From positions 1 through 64,000 of the forward strand of contig JBEKTY010000021.1 of NCBI GenBank assembly GCA_049515555.1: a stretch of 64,000 nt of DNA, in the 5' to 3' direction. Shown here in pieces: positions 1-9,912 of this stretch. This DNA comes from JBEKTY01 sp049515555 (GTDB lineage Bacteria; Planctomycetota; Planctomycetia; Pirellulales; Thermoguttaceae). Positions within the stretch are counted from its first letter, which is position 1. Every line of letters begins with the position of its first letter. A model generated the notes under the pieces. That model worked only from the letters and a program-made list of their open reading frames with translations, did not search any database and was not told the DNA's origin. A program made the translations under genes and the position numbers.

Positions 1-365
1 CAACACTTTGACGGGACCTTTGAGAGGCTCCGGTGTTGCACAAGTCGGTAACTCGTTTGCCGGCTGCCGTTAGCGATTCTGCCCATCGTACGTAAGTTCA
101 TACAACTTGTAAGGTATGTGTTGCACTTGTTTTTGCTTTCGTCTCGAAACGGCTGGCAAAGCGTTCCAAAGGTGGGGGGAATTTCGGGCTTTTCGAGCGT
201 ATCGCCCGGGAAATACGATACATCAGTTAGCTAGTGAACATTAAGCCACTTTTGGGCAACACCCCGTAAAACCCGGCGTGCACATAGGTTTTTTTGCCGT
301 TGGTGGGGCCAGGCGGCCCATCTTGCCAGAGCAACCGCCGTGCCGTTCCGCCGAAGGCGGAGGGC

Positions 366-409
366 GGGGACTGTCCCGATTTTCGTCCGACGAAAATGGG
401 ACTGTCCCC
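366..409. repeat. Palindromic element, GGGACTGTCCC family
   Basis: Outer arms GGGGACTGTCCC and GGGACTGTCCCC enclose an inner palindrome, ATTTTCGTCCGACGAAAAT. Near-identical copies lie at 10399-10443 (intergenic) and, diverged, at 11000-11043 inside a coding sequence. This is a REP/BIME-like layout; mobility is inferred. Confidence 0.8.
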
Positions 410-458
410 TTCAAGGCAGAAGGGGGAAGGCGGAAGGCGGAGGGGCGAGGCCCGTCAC

Positions 459-568
459 AAGTTCGGCGCGGGTCTCCCGACCGCGCCGTGGCGGGGACCG
501 AAGGTCTCCCAGGGCCCAGGAGACCTTCGGTCGGCGGTGTGGCTCGGTCGGAGACCGGCCACAACGGT
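459..568. repeat. About 110-bp repeat, GTCTCC hairpin family
   Basis: The stretch starts GTTCGGCGCGGGTCTCCCGA, contains a GAAGGTCTCC ... GGAGACCTTC hairpin and ends in CGGTCGGAGACCGGCCACAACG. A near-identical copy lies at 29396-29512 and a fragment at 18018-18055. The sharing of more than 100 bp between unrelated intergenic sites indicates a dispersed repeat. Confidence 0.75.
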
Positions 569-663
569 TTCCTCTCGCTCCAGCGCGAGGAGTACAAGCG
601 GCGGTGGACGCCGCACGCCCCCCTTCTTCAACGCGACTACGAATTGTCAAAGAGCAGGGCCGG

Positions 664-750
664 CAATGTAGCCCGCACACGCCGTGTACCGCAATGTAGC
701 CCGCACACGCCGTGTGCGGGAAACGGCACACGGCGTGTGCCTGATACATT
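664..750. repeat. Double-hairpin repeat, CACACGCCGTGTG family
   Basis: One partial and one complete copy of a double palindrome: GTAGCCCGCACACGCCGTGTG is followed by its complement GGCACACGGCGTGTGCCTGATAC. Each half is itself self-complementary. Other copies lie at 15956-15990, 34311-34374, 56611-56640 and 60356-60432. Confidence 0.75.
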
Positions 751-807
751 GGGCGGCGGCAGGCGACATTATAACACGATGCATGTACAACTGTCTATAT
801 GGATTGG

Positions 808-882
808 CAGTTTTCAGTGTTCGGTTTTCAGTGTTCGGTCTGGGGCATCCCGGTACTTGCTGAAAACTGAAAACTGAAAACT
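808..882. repeat. Mirrored heptamer array (TTTTCAG family)
   Basis: A left array of heptamer-spaced ttttcag/tgttcgg units is followed, after about 20 bp, by a right array of the complementary unit ctgaaaa. The two arms could pair into a long stem. The same word family recurs at 9339-9373, 9657-9690 and 21181-21262. Confidence 0.65.
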
Positions 883-907
883 TCCTCGCCCTCACCACTC
901 AGAGGAC

Positions 908-1013
908 GTGAATCTTTCGGCCGAAAAACGATTCTGGCGACGTAAGTCCTTATTTCATGGTTCAATTTGCGACGAAAAATAACGACTTACGACAACGGCT
1001 TTGAAAGATTCAC
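908..1013. repeat. 106-bp inverted repeat, MITE-like
   Basis: Perfect 11-bp ends (GTGAATCTTTC and its complement) bound the element. A second inner pair, CGTAAGTC and GACTTACG, is also inverted. The core codes for nothing. The layout fits a miniature inverted-repeat element or a large hairpin just upstream of the giant gene; no transposase is nearby and no clear target duplication is visible. Confidence 0.45.
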
Positions 1014-1223
1014 AACCTCTCACCACTCGCCCCTAATCCCTAATCCGCCCCACCCCCACCAGAGAGTGGCTTTTCGGTGATTTTCGGGAATTTCTGGCCG
1101 CGATGGCTTAAACGCAGCCGGGGCTTGGTATAATCGGTGCCGGTCGCTCGTTCGTTCCACCCAACCCGCCCCAGGCGGGCGGGCGGGGTGGAATTCGTGG
1201 AATTGGTTCCCCAGGGGTGAATC

Positions 1224-4200
1224 ATGCCGGCCAGGCGGGTTTTCATGTTTAGGCCCGCGGCGGCGGCCTGGGCGGCCGTGCTGCTGCTGGCTTCGCCTGG
1301 GGTTCAGGCAGCGACCATCGTCTGGAGCGGCGCGAGCTCCGCCAACTGGAATGATACGGGGAACTGGGTCGGCGGGGTGCTGCCAGGCTCGGGCGACATC
1401 GCCGAGTTCAACTCCGCCACTGCCTACACGAACCAGCCCACGATCGACGCGAGCGGTCTCAGTGTGGGCGAGATTTGGGAGGCCGCCGGGCTGGGCCAGA
1501 ACGTGACCATCGGCGCGGACGCCGGCTCCGACCCCTTCACGCTCAAGGGCGTGGGCGGGACCGGCATCAAAATGGATGTCGCCGGTGAGAACCTCGCAAT
1601 AAACGCACCGGTCACCCTGGGCGGCGCCCAATCCTGGACCAACAACGGCGGCACCCTGACCGTCGGCAACGTTGCCGACGGCGGCTACTCGCTCACCGTA
1701 GCCGGCTCGGGCGTAAGCAACATTTCGGGCAATCTCTCCGGCACCGGCGGCCTGACAAAAAGCGGCTCCGGCACGCTGACGCTCAGCGGCAACAACGCCT
1801 ACGCCGGCGGCACGACGCTCTCCGCCGGCATCCTAGACGTCAACGCCGGCGGTACTTCGTCGTCGAACTCCGCCATCGGCACCGGTGCCTTAACGATCAC
1901 CGGCGGGGCCATCGACAACACCAGCACCGGCCCGGTGACGCTCGCCACCAACAATACCCAGACCTGGGCCGGCAGCTTCACCTACCTTGGGGCAACACAG
2001 AGCCTGAACCTCGGCACGGGGGCGGTCGCGCTCTCCGGCGGCAGCCGCACCGTGACGGTCAACGGCAGCACGCTGACCGTGGGCGGGGTGATCGGCGACG
2101 GCGGACACAACTATGGCCTTACCAAGGCCGGCCTTGGCACGCTCACGCTCGGCGGCGCGAACACCTACAGCGGCGGCACCACGCTCGCCGCCGGCACGCT
2201 AGACATCAACGCCGGCGGTACTTCGTCGTCGAACTCGGCCATCGGCACCGGAACCTTAACGATCCATGGCGGGGCCATCGACAACACCAGCACCGGCCTG
2301 GTGACGCTCGCCACGAACAACGCCCAGACCTGGGCCGGCAACTTCAGCTACCTAGGCACCACGCAACGCCTGGACCTCGGCACGGGGGCGGTCACGCTCT
2401 CCGGAGGCAGCCCCACCGTGACGGTCAACGGTAACACGCTGACCGTGGGCGGGGCGATCGGCGACGGCGGCCACACCTATGGCCTTATCAAGGCCGGCGT
2501 CGGCACACTCGCCCTCGGTGGCGCAAACACCTACAGCGGCGGCACCACGCTCGCTGCCGGCACGCTAGACATCAACGCCGGCGGTACTTCGTCGTCGAAC
2601 TCCGCCATCGGCACCGGTGCCTTAACGATCACCGGCGGGGCCATCGACAGCACCAGCACCGGCCTGGTGACGCTCGCCACCAACAATACCCAAACATGGA
2701 GCGGCAACTTCGCCTACCTCGGCGCAACACAGAGCCTGAACCTCGGCACGGGGGCGGTCGCGCTCTCCGGCGGCGGCCGCACCGTGACGGTCAACGGCAA
2801 CACGCTGACCGTGGGCGGGGCGATCGGCGACGGCGGCCACAACTATGGCCTTACCAAGGCCGGCCTTGGCACGCTCATACTCGGCGGCGCGAACACCTAC
2901 GGCGGCGGCACCACAGTATCTTCCGGCACCCTCGAGGCGCTCTCGCCCGCCGCGCTGCCCAGCTCGGGCGTCCTGGCCGTCAACAGCGGCGCCACGCTGG
3001 CCGTCGCCACCTCCGGCTGGACCGCAGCCAACATCAACAGCCTGTTGGGCAGCAGCACGTGGAACCCCGCCGTCGGGTCCATACTCGGCATCGATACCAC
3101 GGGAAGCGACCTTGCCTACAGCAACAATATCATCGCGGGTGCGATTCCCGGACTGGCCAAGCTCGGCACGGGCACATTGACTCTCAGCGGCACGAACCTC
3201 TACGCCGGCGGCACTACGGTCAGCTCCGGGACGTTGGCCCTGAACAACAACGCCGCCCTGGGCACGGGGCCGCTGACCATCGGCGGCGGGAGCGTTGACG
3301 CAACCGTGGCCGGCATTACCCTGAACAACAACGCCCAGAACTGGAACGCCGATTTCACCTTCCTGGGCACCAATAATTTGAATCTGGGCACCGGGGCGGT
3401 GACGTTGGGCGGCAACCGCCAGGTTACCGTTGGCGCCAACATGCTTACCGTCGGCGGCGTGATCGGCGACGGCGGGCACGGCTATTCGTTGAGCAAGGCC
3501 GGGCCCGGCACGCTAGCCCTCGCCGGCGCGAACACCTACAGCGGCGGCACGGGCATCACGGCCGGCACGCTGACCCTCGGTGGGGCTAACGCCTACAACG
3601 CCGCCGGAGCCGTCACGACCCTCAACGGCGGCACGCTCGACATCGACAACGCCGCCGCCCTTGGCGGTGCGAACACGCCCTTCACGATTATCAACGGGAC
3701 CATCGACAACACCACCGCTGCCGCCATCACCACGGCCAATGCCAACCCCGAAAACTGGAACGGCGGCTTCGCCTTCGGCGGCACGCAGGCCCTGACCCTA
3801 ACCGGGGCGGTGACCCTGAACACCAGTCCGACAGTCACCGTCAATGCCAACATGCTCACCGTCGGCGGGAAGATCGGCGACGGCGGGTACGGCTATTCGT
3901 TGACCAAGGCCGGCCCCGGCACGCTGGCGCTGGCCGGCGCGAACACCTACACCGGCGGCACAGTATTGAGCGCCGGGCAGTTGGACATAAACAACAACGC
4001 CGCCCTGGGCACCGGGGCCCTGACCATCAACGGCGGCACGATCGACGCCACCGTCTTCGGCCTCGGCATCAATAACAACCCTCAGAACTGGAACGGCGAC
4101 TTCACCTTCATCGGCAGCAAGAATCTGAATCTGGGCGCGGGGGCGGTTACGCTCGGCGGCAGCCGCCAGGTGACCATCGCCGGCGGTTCGCTCACCGTCG

Positions 4201-7200
4201 GCGGGGCGATCGGCGACGGCGGGCAGGGTTATTCGCTGACCAAGGCCGGCCCCGGTACGGTCGTCCTCGGCGGCGCCAGCACGTACGGGGGCCAAACGAT
4301 CGTCAACGCCGGGACCCTCTCTGTCACCGGCAACCTGCTCAACACGGGCCCTTACAGCGCACTGGTCATGGGCGCCGGCACACTGAGCTACAACGGCACT
4401 GCCGCCACGCAGGCCATGGCCGGCCTGACGGTCAACCCCGGCCTGTCCGTCGTCAACAACGCCTCCACGACCAAGACGCTGGCCCTGGGGGCCATCGCGC
4501 GAAACGCCGGCGGGATGGCCGGCTTCAATAGCGGCACCTCGGGCACGATCACCACCAGCACTGCCAACACCAACGGCATCCTCGGCCCGTGGGCCACCTA
4601 TGGCTCGGGCACCTCGTTGGGCTACGCCTGCGCCTCCGGCGGCGCCGCGCCTTACAGCATTGCCGCTTGCGCCTACACGGGCCCGACCACCATCACCTCC
4701 GGCCTGAGCGGCCTGACCGACTCCAGCGGCACGGTCGATTATACGATGACCAGCAGCGGGGGTACGCTGGGGCAGTCCGTCTCGGCCAACACCCTGCGAC
4801 TGGCCGCAACCGCCGCCGCCACCAACATCAACACGGGCGCCTACGCCCTGTCGCTCAACGGGATCATGAACAACGACTCGCAGGGGGTTTCCATCAGCAG
4901 CGGCAGCGGCGGGAGCTTAACCATCGGCGCCGCGCAGGAGCTGGTGTTCACCGGGCCGGGCAACACGACCGTCGGCTCGCCGATTGTGGATAACGCGGGC
5001 GGGGCGTCGGCCCTGACCATGGCCGGCAGCGGCACGCTGATCCTCGCCGCAACCAATACCTACACCGGCGTCACCACCCTCCTGGCCGGCACCTTGCAGT
5101 TGGGGACCGGCACCAGCGGGCAGGACGGCGCGATCGCCAGCGCCAGCAACATCACCGACAACACCCTCGTGGCGTACAAGTTGACCGGCTCGCAAACATA
5201 CGGTGGCACGATCAGCGGCCCAGGCGGTGTGAGCATGGGTGGGACCGGCACGCTCCTGCTCACCGCGACGAACACTTACAAGGGCGGCACTACGCTGAGC
5301 GGCGGCACGCTCCAGGCCAACGCCGCCGGGGCCCTGGGCACGGGCAACGTGACGGTCAGCGGCGGCACGCTGACCGAGAACGCCGCCAACGCCCTGAACG
5401 GCGGGGCCACCCAGGCCCTTTCTATTTCCGGCGGGACGGTCACCCTCGGCCAGGCCAATAACTATACCGGCGGCACCACAGTACAGGGCAGCGGCACGCT
5501 CTACGTCAACAACGCCGCCGCGCTGGGCACCGGGCTCTTGACGATTGCGGGAATCGTCGATGCCACCGTCGCCGGCGTCACCCTGAACAACAACCCCCAG
5601 TACTGGGCCTCCAACGACGTCACATTTGGCGGCACAAACAACCTGAACCTCGGCACCGGGGCGGTCAGCCTCGGCACAGGCTGCACGGTGACGGTCAACG
5701 CCAATACGATTACCGTGGGCGGGGTGATCGGCAACGGCAGCAACGCGTACGGTCTTACCAAGGCCGGGGCCGGCACGCTCACGCTTACCGCGACGAACAC
5801 CTACAAGGGCGGGACCACGGTAAGCGCCGGCGCGCTGGCCGCCAACGCCGCCGGGGCCCTGGGCACGGGCAACGTGACCGTGCAAGGCGGCACGCTGACC
5901 GAAAGCATCGCTAACGCCCTGACCGGCGGCCAGGCCCTAGTCGTCTCCGGCGGCACGGTCACCCTCAGCCAACCAAACAACTACGGCGGCGGCACCACAG
6001 CCGGCGGCACGTTGGCCGCCAACGCCGCCGGGGCCCTGGGCACGGGCACAGTGACGGTCGGTGGCGGTACCCTGACCGAGAGCACTGCCAACGCCCTGAC
6101 CGGCAGCCAGGCCCTGGTCGTCAGCGGCGGGACAGCCGCTCTCAGCCAGTCCAACAACTATACCGGCGGCACCACGCTGAGCGCTGGTATGCTCAACATT
6201 AACAACGCCGGCGCCCTGGGCACCGGGGCCTTGGTCATAAACGCCAACGGCTCGGGCTGGGCCACCAACATCGACAACACCAGCGGCAACGCGATCACCC
6301 TCATCAACAACAACGCCCAGGGCTGGAACGTTTCCTTCACCTTCGGCGGCAGCAATGCCCTGAACCTTGGAACCGGGGCGGTGACCCTCGGCGGGAACTA
6401 CACCCTGACCACCAACGGATCGAGCGCCCTGACCGTGGGCGGCCCGATCGGCGATGGCGGACATGGCTACCGGCTGACCAAGGCGGGTTCCGGCACGCTT
6501 ATCCTCACCGGCGCCAACACCTACAGCGGCGGGACGAGCATTGCCGGCGGCACGCTCAACGTCAGCGCCGACGCCGCCCTGGGCCATGTCCCCGGCAGCC
6601 CGGCATACAGCATCGTGTTCACGGGTAACGGCACGCTCCAGGCCGGCGGCCCATTCACAATCAGTGCCACCCGGGAAATATCGACAGGCTACTCCACGGC
6701 GACGATCGACACCAACGGCAACACCCTCACCGTGCCGGGAACGATCGTCGGCAGCGGCGGGTTGTGCGTGACCGGCAGCGGCACCCTGATTCTGAGCGGG
6801 GCCAACACCTATAGCGGCGGCACTAGCCTCAGCACCGGCACACTCCAGGCCAACGCCGTCGGGGCCTTGGGTGCCGGCATCGTTAATTTCAGTGGCGGCA
6901 CGCTGACCGAGGGCGTCGACAATGCCCTGACCGGGAGCGCGGGCCTCAGCGTGTCCGGCGGCACGCTCACGCTCGGCCGGGCCAACAACAACCACGGCGG
7001 CAGCACCCTGAGCGGCGGCACGCTTAACATCAATAACCCCGCAGCTCTGGGCACCGGACTTATTTCCATATCCGGCGGGGCTATCGACGCCACCGTCCCT
7101 GGTGTTACCCTGAATAACAACCCCCAGAACTGGAGCGGTAGCTTCGCCTTCGTAGGCAGCAATAGTCTGAATCTCGGCGCCGGGGCGGTCACCATGGGGA

Positions 7201-9401
7201 ATAACGTCACGCTGACCGTAAACGCAAACACGCTCACGGTCGGCGGTGTAATCACCGGCAACGGAAGTTATAACCTCACCAAGGCGGGCGGTGGCACGCT
7301 CGCGCTCAACTGGACATCGAACGGCGACTGGGGCGACATGTTTATCACCGCTGGCACGGTCCAGGCCAACGCCGCCGGGGCTTTGGGCTACGGCGCGGTA
7401 ACTGTCAGCGGCGGTGTGCTGACCGAGAGCGTCGCCAACGCCCTGGGCATCTGGGAGGAGTTCACCGTCTCCGGCGGCACGGCCATCCTCAGCCAGCCCA
7501 ACACCTTCTACCCCTACGGCTACAACCCCTACCAGGGCACCACTACCGTCAGCGGCGGCAAGTTAGTGGCTACCAACACCACCGGCTCGGCGACCGGCAA
7601 CGGCACGGTGACGGTCAGCGGCAGCGGGATCCTGGCCGGGGGCGGTATCTTGAGCGGGCCGGTTTCGGTCCTCGCGGGCGGCACGGTCAGTCCCGGCGAT
7701 GCCGGGGTGGTGGGCACCCTCACGCTGGGTTCGGGCACCTCTGTCACGTTTTCCGGTGGCAGTACGCTGGCCGTCGACGTGGGGGCTGGGGCGGGCAACG
7801 CCGACCTGTTGGTTATCGGCGGGGCGGCCACCGTCAACACGGGCGCCAATATCAGTTTCAACCTGCTGGGCACGCCCGACCAGGGCAAGTATGTGCTGGC
7901 CACGGCCACGAGCGGCCTTATCGGCAGCGCCGGCGCATTTACGAGCAGTGCGATGCCCGCCGGGTACCATTTGATCTCCAGCGACACGGAGCTGGACCTG
8001 AGCCATCGGCCCACGCTGGGCACGGCCACGGCCACGCCCGCCGCGCCCTCTATAATCGTCGGCGGCAGTACGGCGGTAACGGTCAGCGTGCAGAACGCGG
8101 CGCCCGGCGGGGGCGATACGCTGAACTTCACGGCCGCCCCGACGGCGAACATGACCGGCACGGCAAGCGGCACGGCGGCCGCGGGCTCGGCCAGCGGCCC
8201 GACGGGCGGACTGAGCTTTAGCGGCACGGGCCTGGGGACGTGCCAGGGCACGTTCACGGTCTCCGATCCCAATGCCACGAACAGTCCGCAGACGGGCACC
8301 GTGACGGTTACGGTGCTGGACCATTCCAATGCCTCCTTGTCGCCCACGGCCAACCAAACTACACAGACGATCGACTTCGGCAACGTGCTGCGGGGGGCGA
8401 CGGTGCCCGGCCAGGCTTTTACTATCTATAACCGGGCGGCCAATACGACGGCGGCCAATACGGCAAACTTGCAACTGGCCGGCTTCACGGCGAGCGGCGA
8501 TGTTGCATTGAGCACCAACCTTTCGACCTTCGGCGGGCTGGCGGCCGGCGGCGGCAACACGTACACGGCATCGCTCGATACGAGCAGCTACACCACAACA
8601 GGCAGCAAGATCATTACCATGTCGGCCGCCCAACTGGCCGACGACAGCAGCCTGCCCGGGGCGAGCGGCAATAACAACGGGGCCATTACCGTCACACTGC
8701 TAGGCAACGTGGGCAATGCCACGGCCGACAGGAGCAATTCGCAAAGCTCATTCGGCAGCCTGCTGACCGCGCCCGTGGCCCCCAACGGCAGTTACGCCAA
8801 CCTGGAATCCACGGCCGCCGCGGCCACGGGTAGCGGCGGGTCCGATCTGGTCGGCAGTACGGCCACGATCCTGGCCGGCAGCAACGCGAGCGGCTCGGCC
8901 CAGACGGTCGCAATGCAGTGGCGGACACGGGCCCAGGCGGACGCCGGCGCGGACCTCGTAAGCGACGTGGTGAGCCTGGGCGGCATGACGCTGGGCGGCA
9001 CGAGCCAGACCAGTCCCTTCGTATTGCAGATGGGCTACAACCCGGCGCTGTTGGCCGGCGGGGCGGGCGGCGAGGGGACCGCGGCCGCGGAGGGGCTCAT
9101 TTACCTGGCATGGCTGGACCCGGGCGATGGGCAGTGGGAAAACGCCGTGCGGGGAAATGTGGGCGGTTCTCAGTTGTCAGGTGTCGGTTGTCAGTTGGGC
9201 CCGTGGCCGGGCAATGACATGACGGTGGGCGATTGGGGCGTGAATACGGCCAACCACACGGTGTGGGCCGTGCTGGATCACAACAGCCAGTTCGCCGTGG
9301 TGCCCGAGCCGGGTACGCTGGCACTGGCCGCGGCGGCCGTTTTCAGTCTTCAGTTTTCAGTTTTCAGTTGTCGGCGGGGAAGGAGGAGGGGGGAGGGGTG
9401 A
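1224..9401 (+). CDS. Giant exported protein with autotransporter-type beta-strand repeats and PEP-CTERM tail
   Basis: A 2725-residue cell-surface or exported protein. It opens with a signal peptide (basic MPARR start, hydrophobic core, cleavage near VQA-AT), and AGGGGTGA lies just upstream of the ATG. Residues 30-2250 are dozens of glycine/threonine-rich repeats of the GTLTLxGxNTYxGGT kind, the autotransporter-associated beta-strand (PATR) type expected to stack as a beta-solenoid. Three near-identical 366-bp units start at 1833, 2199 and 2565. Residues about 2270-2650 form beta-rich anchor-like domains. A VPEPGTLALA PEP-CTERM sorting motif lies near residue 2692. No beta-barrel translocator follows, so sorting by an exosortase, rather than autotransport, is inferred. 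The tail after the motif is unusual: TTTTCAG heptamers encode part of its membrane segment. The ligand or role is unknown. Confidence 0.85.
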   Translation: MPARRVFMFRPAAAAWAAVLLLASPGVQAATIVWSGASSANWNDTGNWVGGVLPGSGDIAEFNSATAYTNQPTIDASGLSVGEIWEAAGLGQNVTIGADAGSDPFTLKGVGGTGIKMDVAGENLAINAPVTLGGAQSWTNNGGTLTVGNVADGGYSLTVAGSGVSNISGNLSGTGGLTKSGSGTLTLSGNNAYAGGTTLSAGILDVNAGGTSSSNSAIGTGALTITGGAIDNTSTGPVTLATNNTQTWAGSFTYLGATQSLNLGTGAVALSGGSRTVTVNGSTLTVGGVIGDGGHNYGLTKAGLGTLTLGGANTYSGGTTLAAGTLDINAGGTSSSNSAIGTGTLTIHGGAIDNTSTGLVTLATNNAQTWAGNFSYLGTTQRLDLGTGAVTLSGGSPTVTVNGNTLTVGGAIGDGGHTYGLIKAGVGTLALGGANTYSGGTTLAAGTLDINAGGTSSSNSAIGTGALTITGGAIDSTSTGLVTLATNNTQTWSGNFAYLGATQSLNLGTGAVALSGGGRTVTVNGNTLTVGGAIGDGGHNYGLTKAGLGTLILGGANTYGGGTTVSSGTLEALSPAALPSSGVLAVNSGATLAVATSGWTAANINSLLGSSTWNPAVGSILGIDTTGSDLAYSNNIIAGAIPGLAKLGTGTLTLSGTNLYAGGTTVSSGTLALNNNAALGTGPLTIGGGSVDATVAGITLNNNAQNWNADFTFLGTNNLNLGTGAVTLGGNRQVTVGANMLTVGGVIGDGGHGYSLSKAGPGTLALAGANTYSGGTGITAGTLTLGGANAYNAAGAVTTLNGGTLDIDNAAALGGANTPFTIINGTIDNTTAAAITTANANPENWNGGFAFGGTQALTLTGAVTLNTSPTVTVNANMLTVGGKIGDGGYGYSLTKAGPGTLALAGANTYTGGTVLSAGQLDINNNAALGTGALTINGGTIDATVFGLGINNNPQNWNGDFTFIGSKNLNLGAGAVTLGGSRQVTIAGGSLTVGGAIGDGGQGYSLTKAGPGTVVLGGASTYGGQTIVNAGTLSVTGNLLNTGPYSALVMGAGTLSYNGTAATQAMAGLTVNPGLSVVNNASTTKTLALGAIARNAGGMAGFNSGTSGTITTSTANTNGILGPWATYGSGTSLGYACASGGAAPYSIAACAYTGPTTITSGLSGLTDSSGTVDYTMTSSGGTLGQSVSANTLRLAATAAATNINTGAYALSLNGIMNNDSQGVSISSGSGGSLTIGAAQELVFTGPGNTTVGSPIVDNAGGASALTMAGSGTLILAATNTYTGVTTLLAGTLQLGTGTSGQDGAIASASNITDNTLVAYKLTGSQTYGGTISGPGGVSMGGTGTLLLTATNTYKGGTTLSGGTLQANAAGALGTGNVTVSGGTLTENAANALNGGATQALSISGGTVTLGQANNYTGGTTVQGSGTLYVNNAAALGTGLLTIAGIVDATVAGVTLNNNPQYWASNDVTFGGTNNLNLGTGAVSLGTGCTVTVNANTITVGGVIGNGSNAYGLTKAGAGTLTLTATNTYKGGTTVSAGALAANAAGALGTGNVTVQGGTLTESIANALTGGQALVVSGGTVTLSQPNNYGGGTTAGGTLAANAAGALGTGTVTVGGGTLTESTANALTGSQALVVSGGTAALSQSNNYTGGTTLSAGMLNINNAGALGTGALVINANGSGWATNIDNTSGNAITLINNNAQGWNVSFTFGGSNALNLGTGAVTLGGNYTLTTNGSSALTVGGPIGDGGHGYRLTKAGSGTLILTGANTYSGGTSIAGGTLNVSADAALGHVPGSPAYSIVFTGNGTLQAGGPFTISATREISTGYSTATIDTNGNTLTVPGTIVGSGGLCVTGSGTLILSGANTYSGGTSLSTGTLQANAVGALGAGIVNFSGGTLTEGVDNALTGSAGLSVSGGTLTLGRANNNHGGSTLSGGTLNINNPAALGTGLISISGGAIDATVPGVTLNNNPQNWSGSFAFVGSNSLNLGAGAVTMGNNVTLTVNANTLTVGGVITGNGSYNLTKAGGGTLALNWTSNGDWGDMFITAGTVQANAAGALGYGAVTVSGGVLTESVANALGIWEEFTVSGGTAILSQPNTFYPYGYNPYQGTTTVSGGKLVATNTTGSATGNGTVTVSGSGILAGGGILSGPVSVLAGGTVSPGDAGVVGTLTLGSGTSVTFSGGSTLAVDVGAGAGNADLLVIGGAATVNTGANISFNLLGTPDQGKYVLATATSGLIGSAGAFTSSAMPAGYHLISSDTELDLSHRPTLGTATATPAAPSIIVGGSTAVTVSVQNAAPGGGDTLNFTAAPTANMTGTASGTAAAGSASGPTGGLSFSGTGLGTCQGTFTVSDPNATNSPQTGTVTVTVLDHSNASLSPTANQTTQTIDFGNVLRGATVPGQAFTIYNRAANTTAANTANLQLAGFTASGDVALSTNLSTFGGLAAGGGNTYTASLDTSSYTTTGSKIITMSAAQLADDSSLPGASGNNNGAITVTLLGNVGNATADRSNSQSSFGSLLTAPVAPNGSYANLESTAAAATGSGGSDLVGSTATILAGSNASGSAQTVAMQWRTRAQADAGADLVSDVVSLGGMTLGGTSQTSPFVLQMGYNPALLAGGAGGEGTAAAEGLIYLAWLDPGDGQWENAVRGNVGGSQLSGVGCQLGPWPGNDMTVGDWGVNTANHTVWAVLDHNSQFAVVPEPGTLALAAAAVFSLQFSVFSCRRGRRRGEG
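1833..2930 (+). repeat. Three 366-bp tandem coding repeats
   Basis: Units start at CTAGAC on 1833, 2199 and 2565, exactly 366 bp (122 codons) apart, and differ by scattered substitutions. They lie in frame in the giant surface protein, so a gain or loss of units would keep the reading frame. The similarity implies recent duplication or ongoing gene conversion. Confidence 0.85.
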
Positions 9402-9695
9402 GGGAGGAGGGAGGAGGGGGGAGTGGCGAGTGGGGAGTGGGGAGTGGGGAAGGCGGTAGGCGGGGGCGGGGAAGGATGCAAATTGCAAATTGTGAATTGT
9501 AAATTGCAAATTGCAAATTGCAAAATGAGGGCGGAGGATCAAAGACCCAAGACCGAAGACCGAAGACCGAAGACCCAAGACCAAAGACCCAAGACCCAAG
9601 ACCAAAGACCAAAGACCGAAGACCCAAGTCCCAAGGCCCAAGGCCAAAGGCGGAGGCGGTTTTCAGTTTTCGGTTATCAGTGTTCAGCAAGACGG
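9374..9695. repeat. Heptamer array cluster
   Basis: Several arrays lie side by side: a G-rich gggagtg stretch (to about 9470), attgcaa units (about 9479-9530), then about 16 units of the agaccca/agaccga type (about 9540-9650), and a TTTTCAG-type end (9657-9690). The 7-bp period is plain to the eye. No gene is supported between 9402 and 9912 apart from this array and repeat fragments. Confidence 0.7.
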
Positions 9696-9912
9696 GGGCG
9701 TCGGGTGGGACAAGCCCGGCGCGGTCCCACCACGGTCGTTACGATCTGGGCGGATTGAGCAAAGTTTACGCCCCCCGCCGGCCGATAGGACAAGCCGAAG
9801 CACCAGGATCGGGGTTTACCTGCTGATGCCGTCGTCGATTTTGGAACACCGCGGCGGCTCTTTGGCGCCCTCGTTCCGTAATCGGTGCATGACCCATTAA
9901 AGCCCACCGCTC

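Larger units (their letters stand above)
1..1223. other. Gene-free repeat-rich region
   Basis: I see no credible gene here. The open frames between about 240 and 900 run through palindromic repeats and have no recognisable domain. The stretch holds several repeat elements listed separately: a GGGACTGTCCC double hairpin, a long GTCTCC-type element, a cacacg-type double hairpin, a heptamer pair and a 106-bp inverted repeat. Bases 1-240 are more AT-rich and I recognise nothing in them. Confidence 0.6.

Noticed and set aside
1224..9401. A true type V autotransporter
   Set aside because: The repeats are of the autotransporter-associated type, but no C-terminal beta-barrel follows; a PEP-CTERM motif is present instead.
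9477..9650. Heptamer tracts as a CRISPR array
   Set aside because: Units are 7 bp with no unique spacers of CRISPR length, and no cas gene is present.
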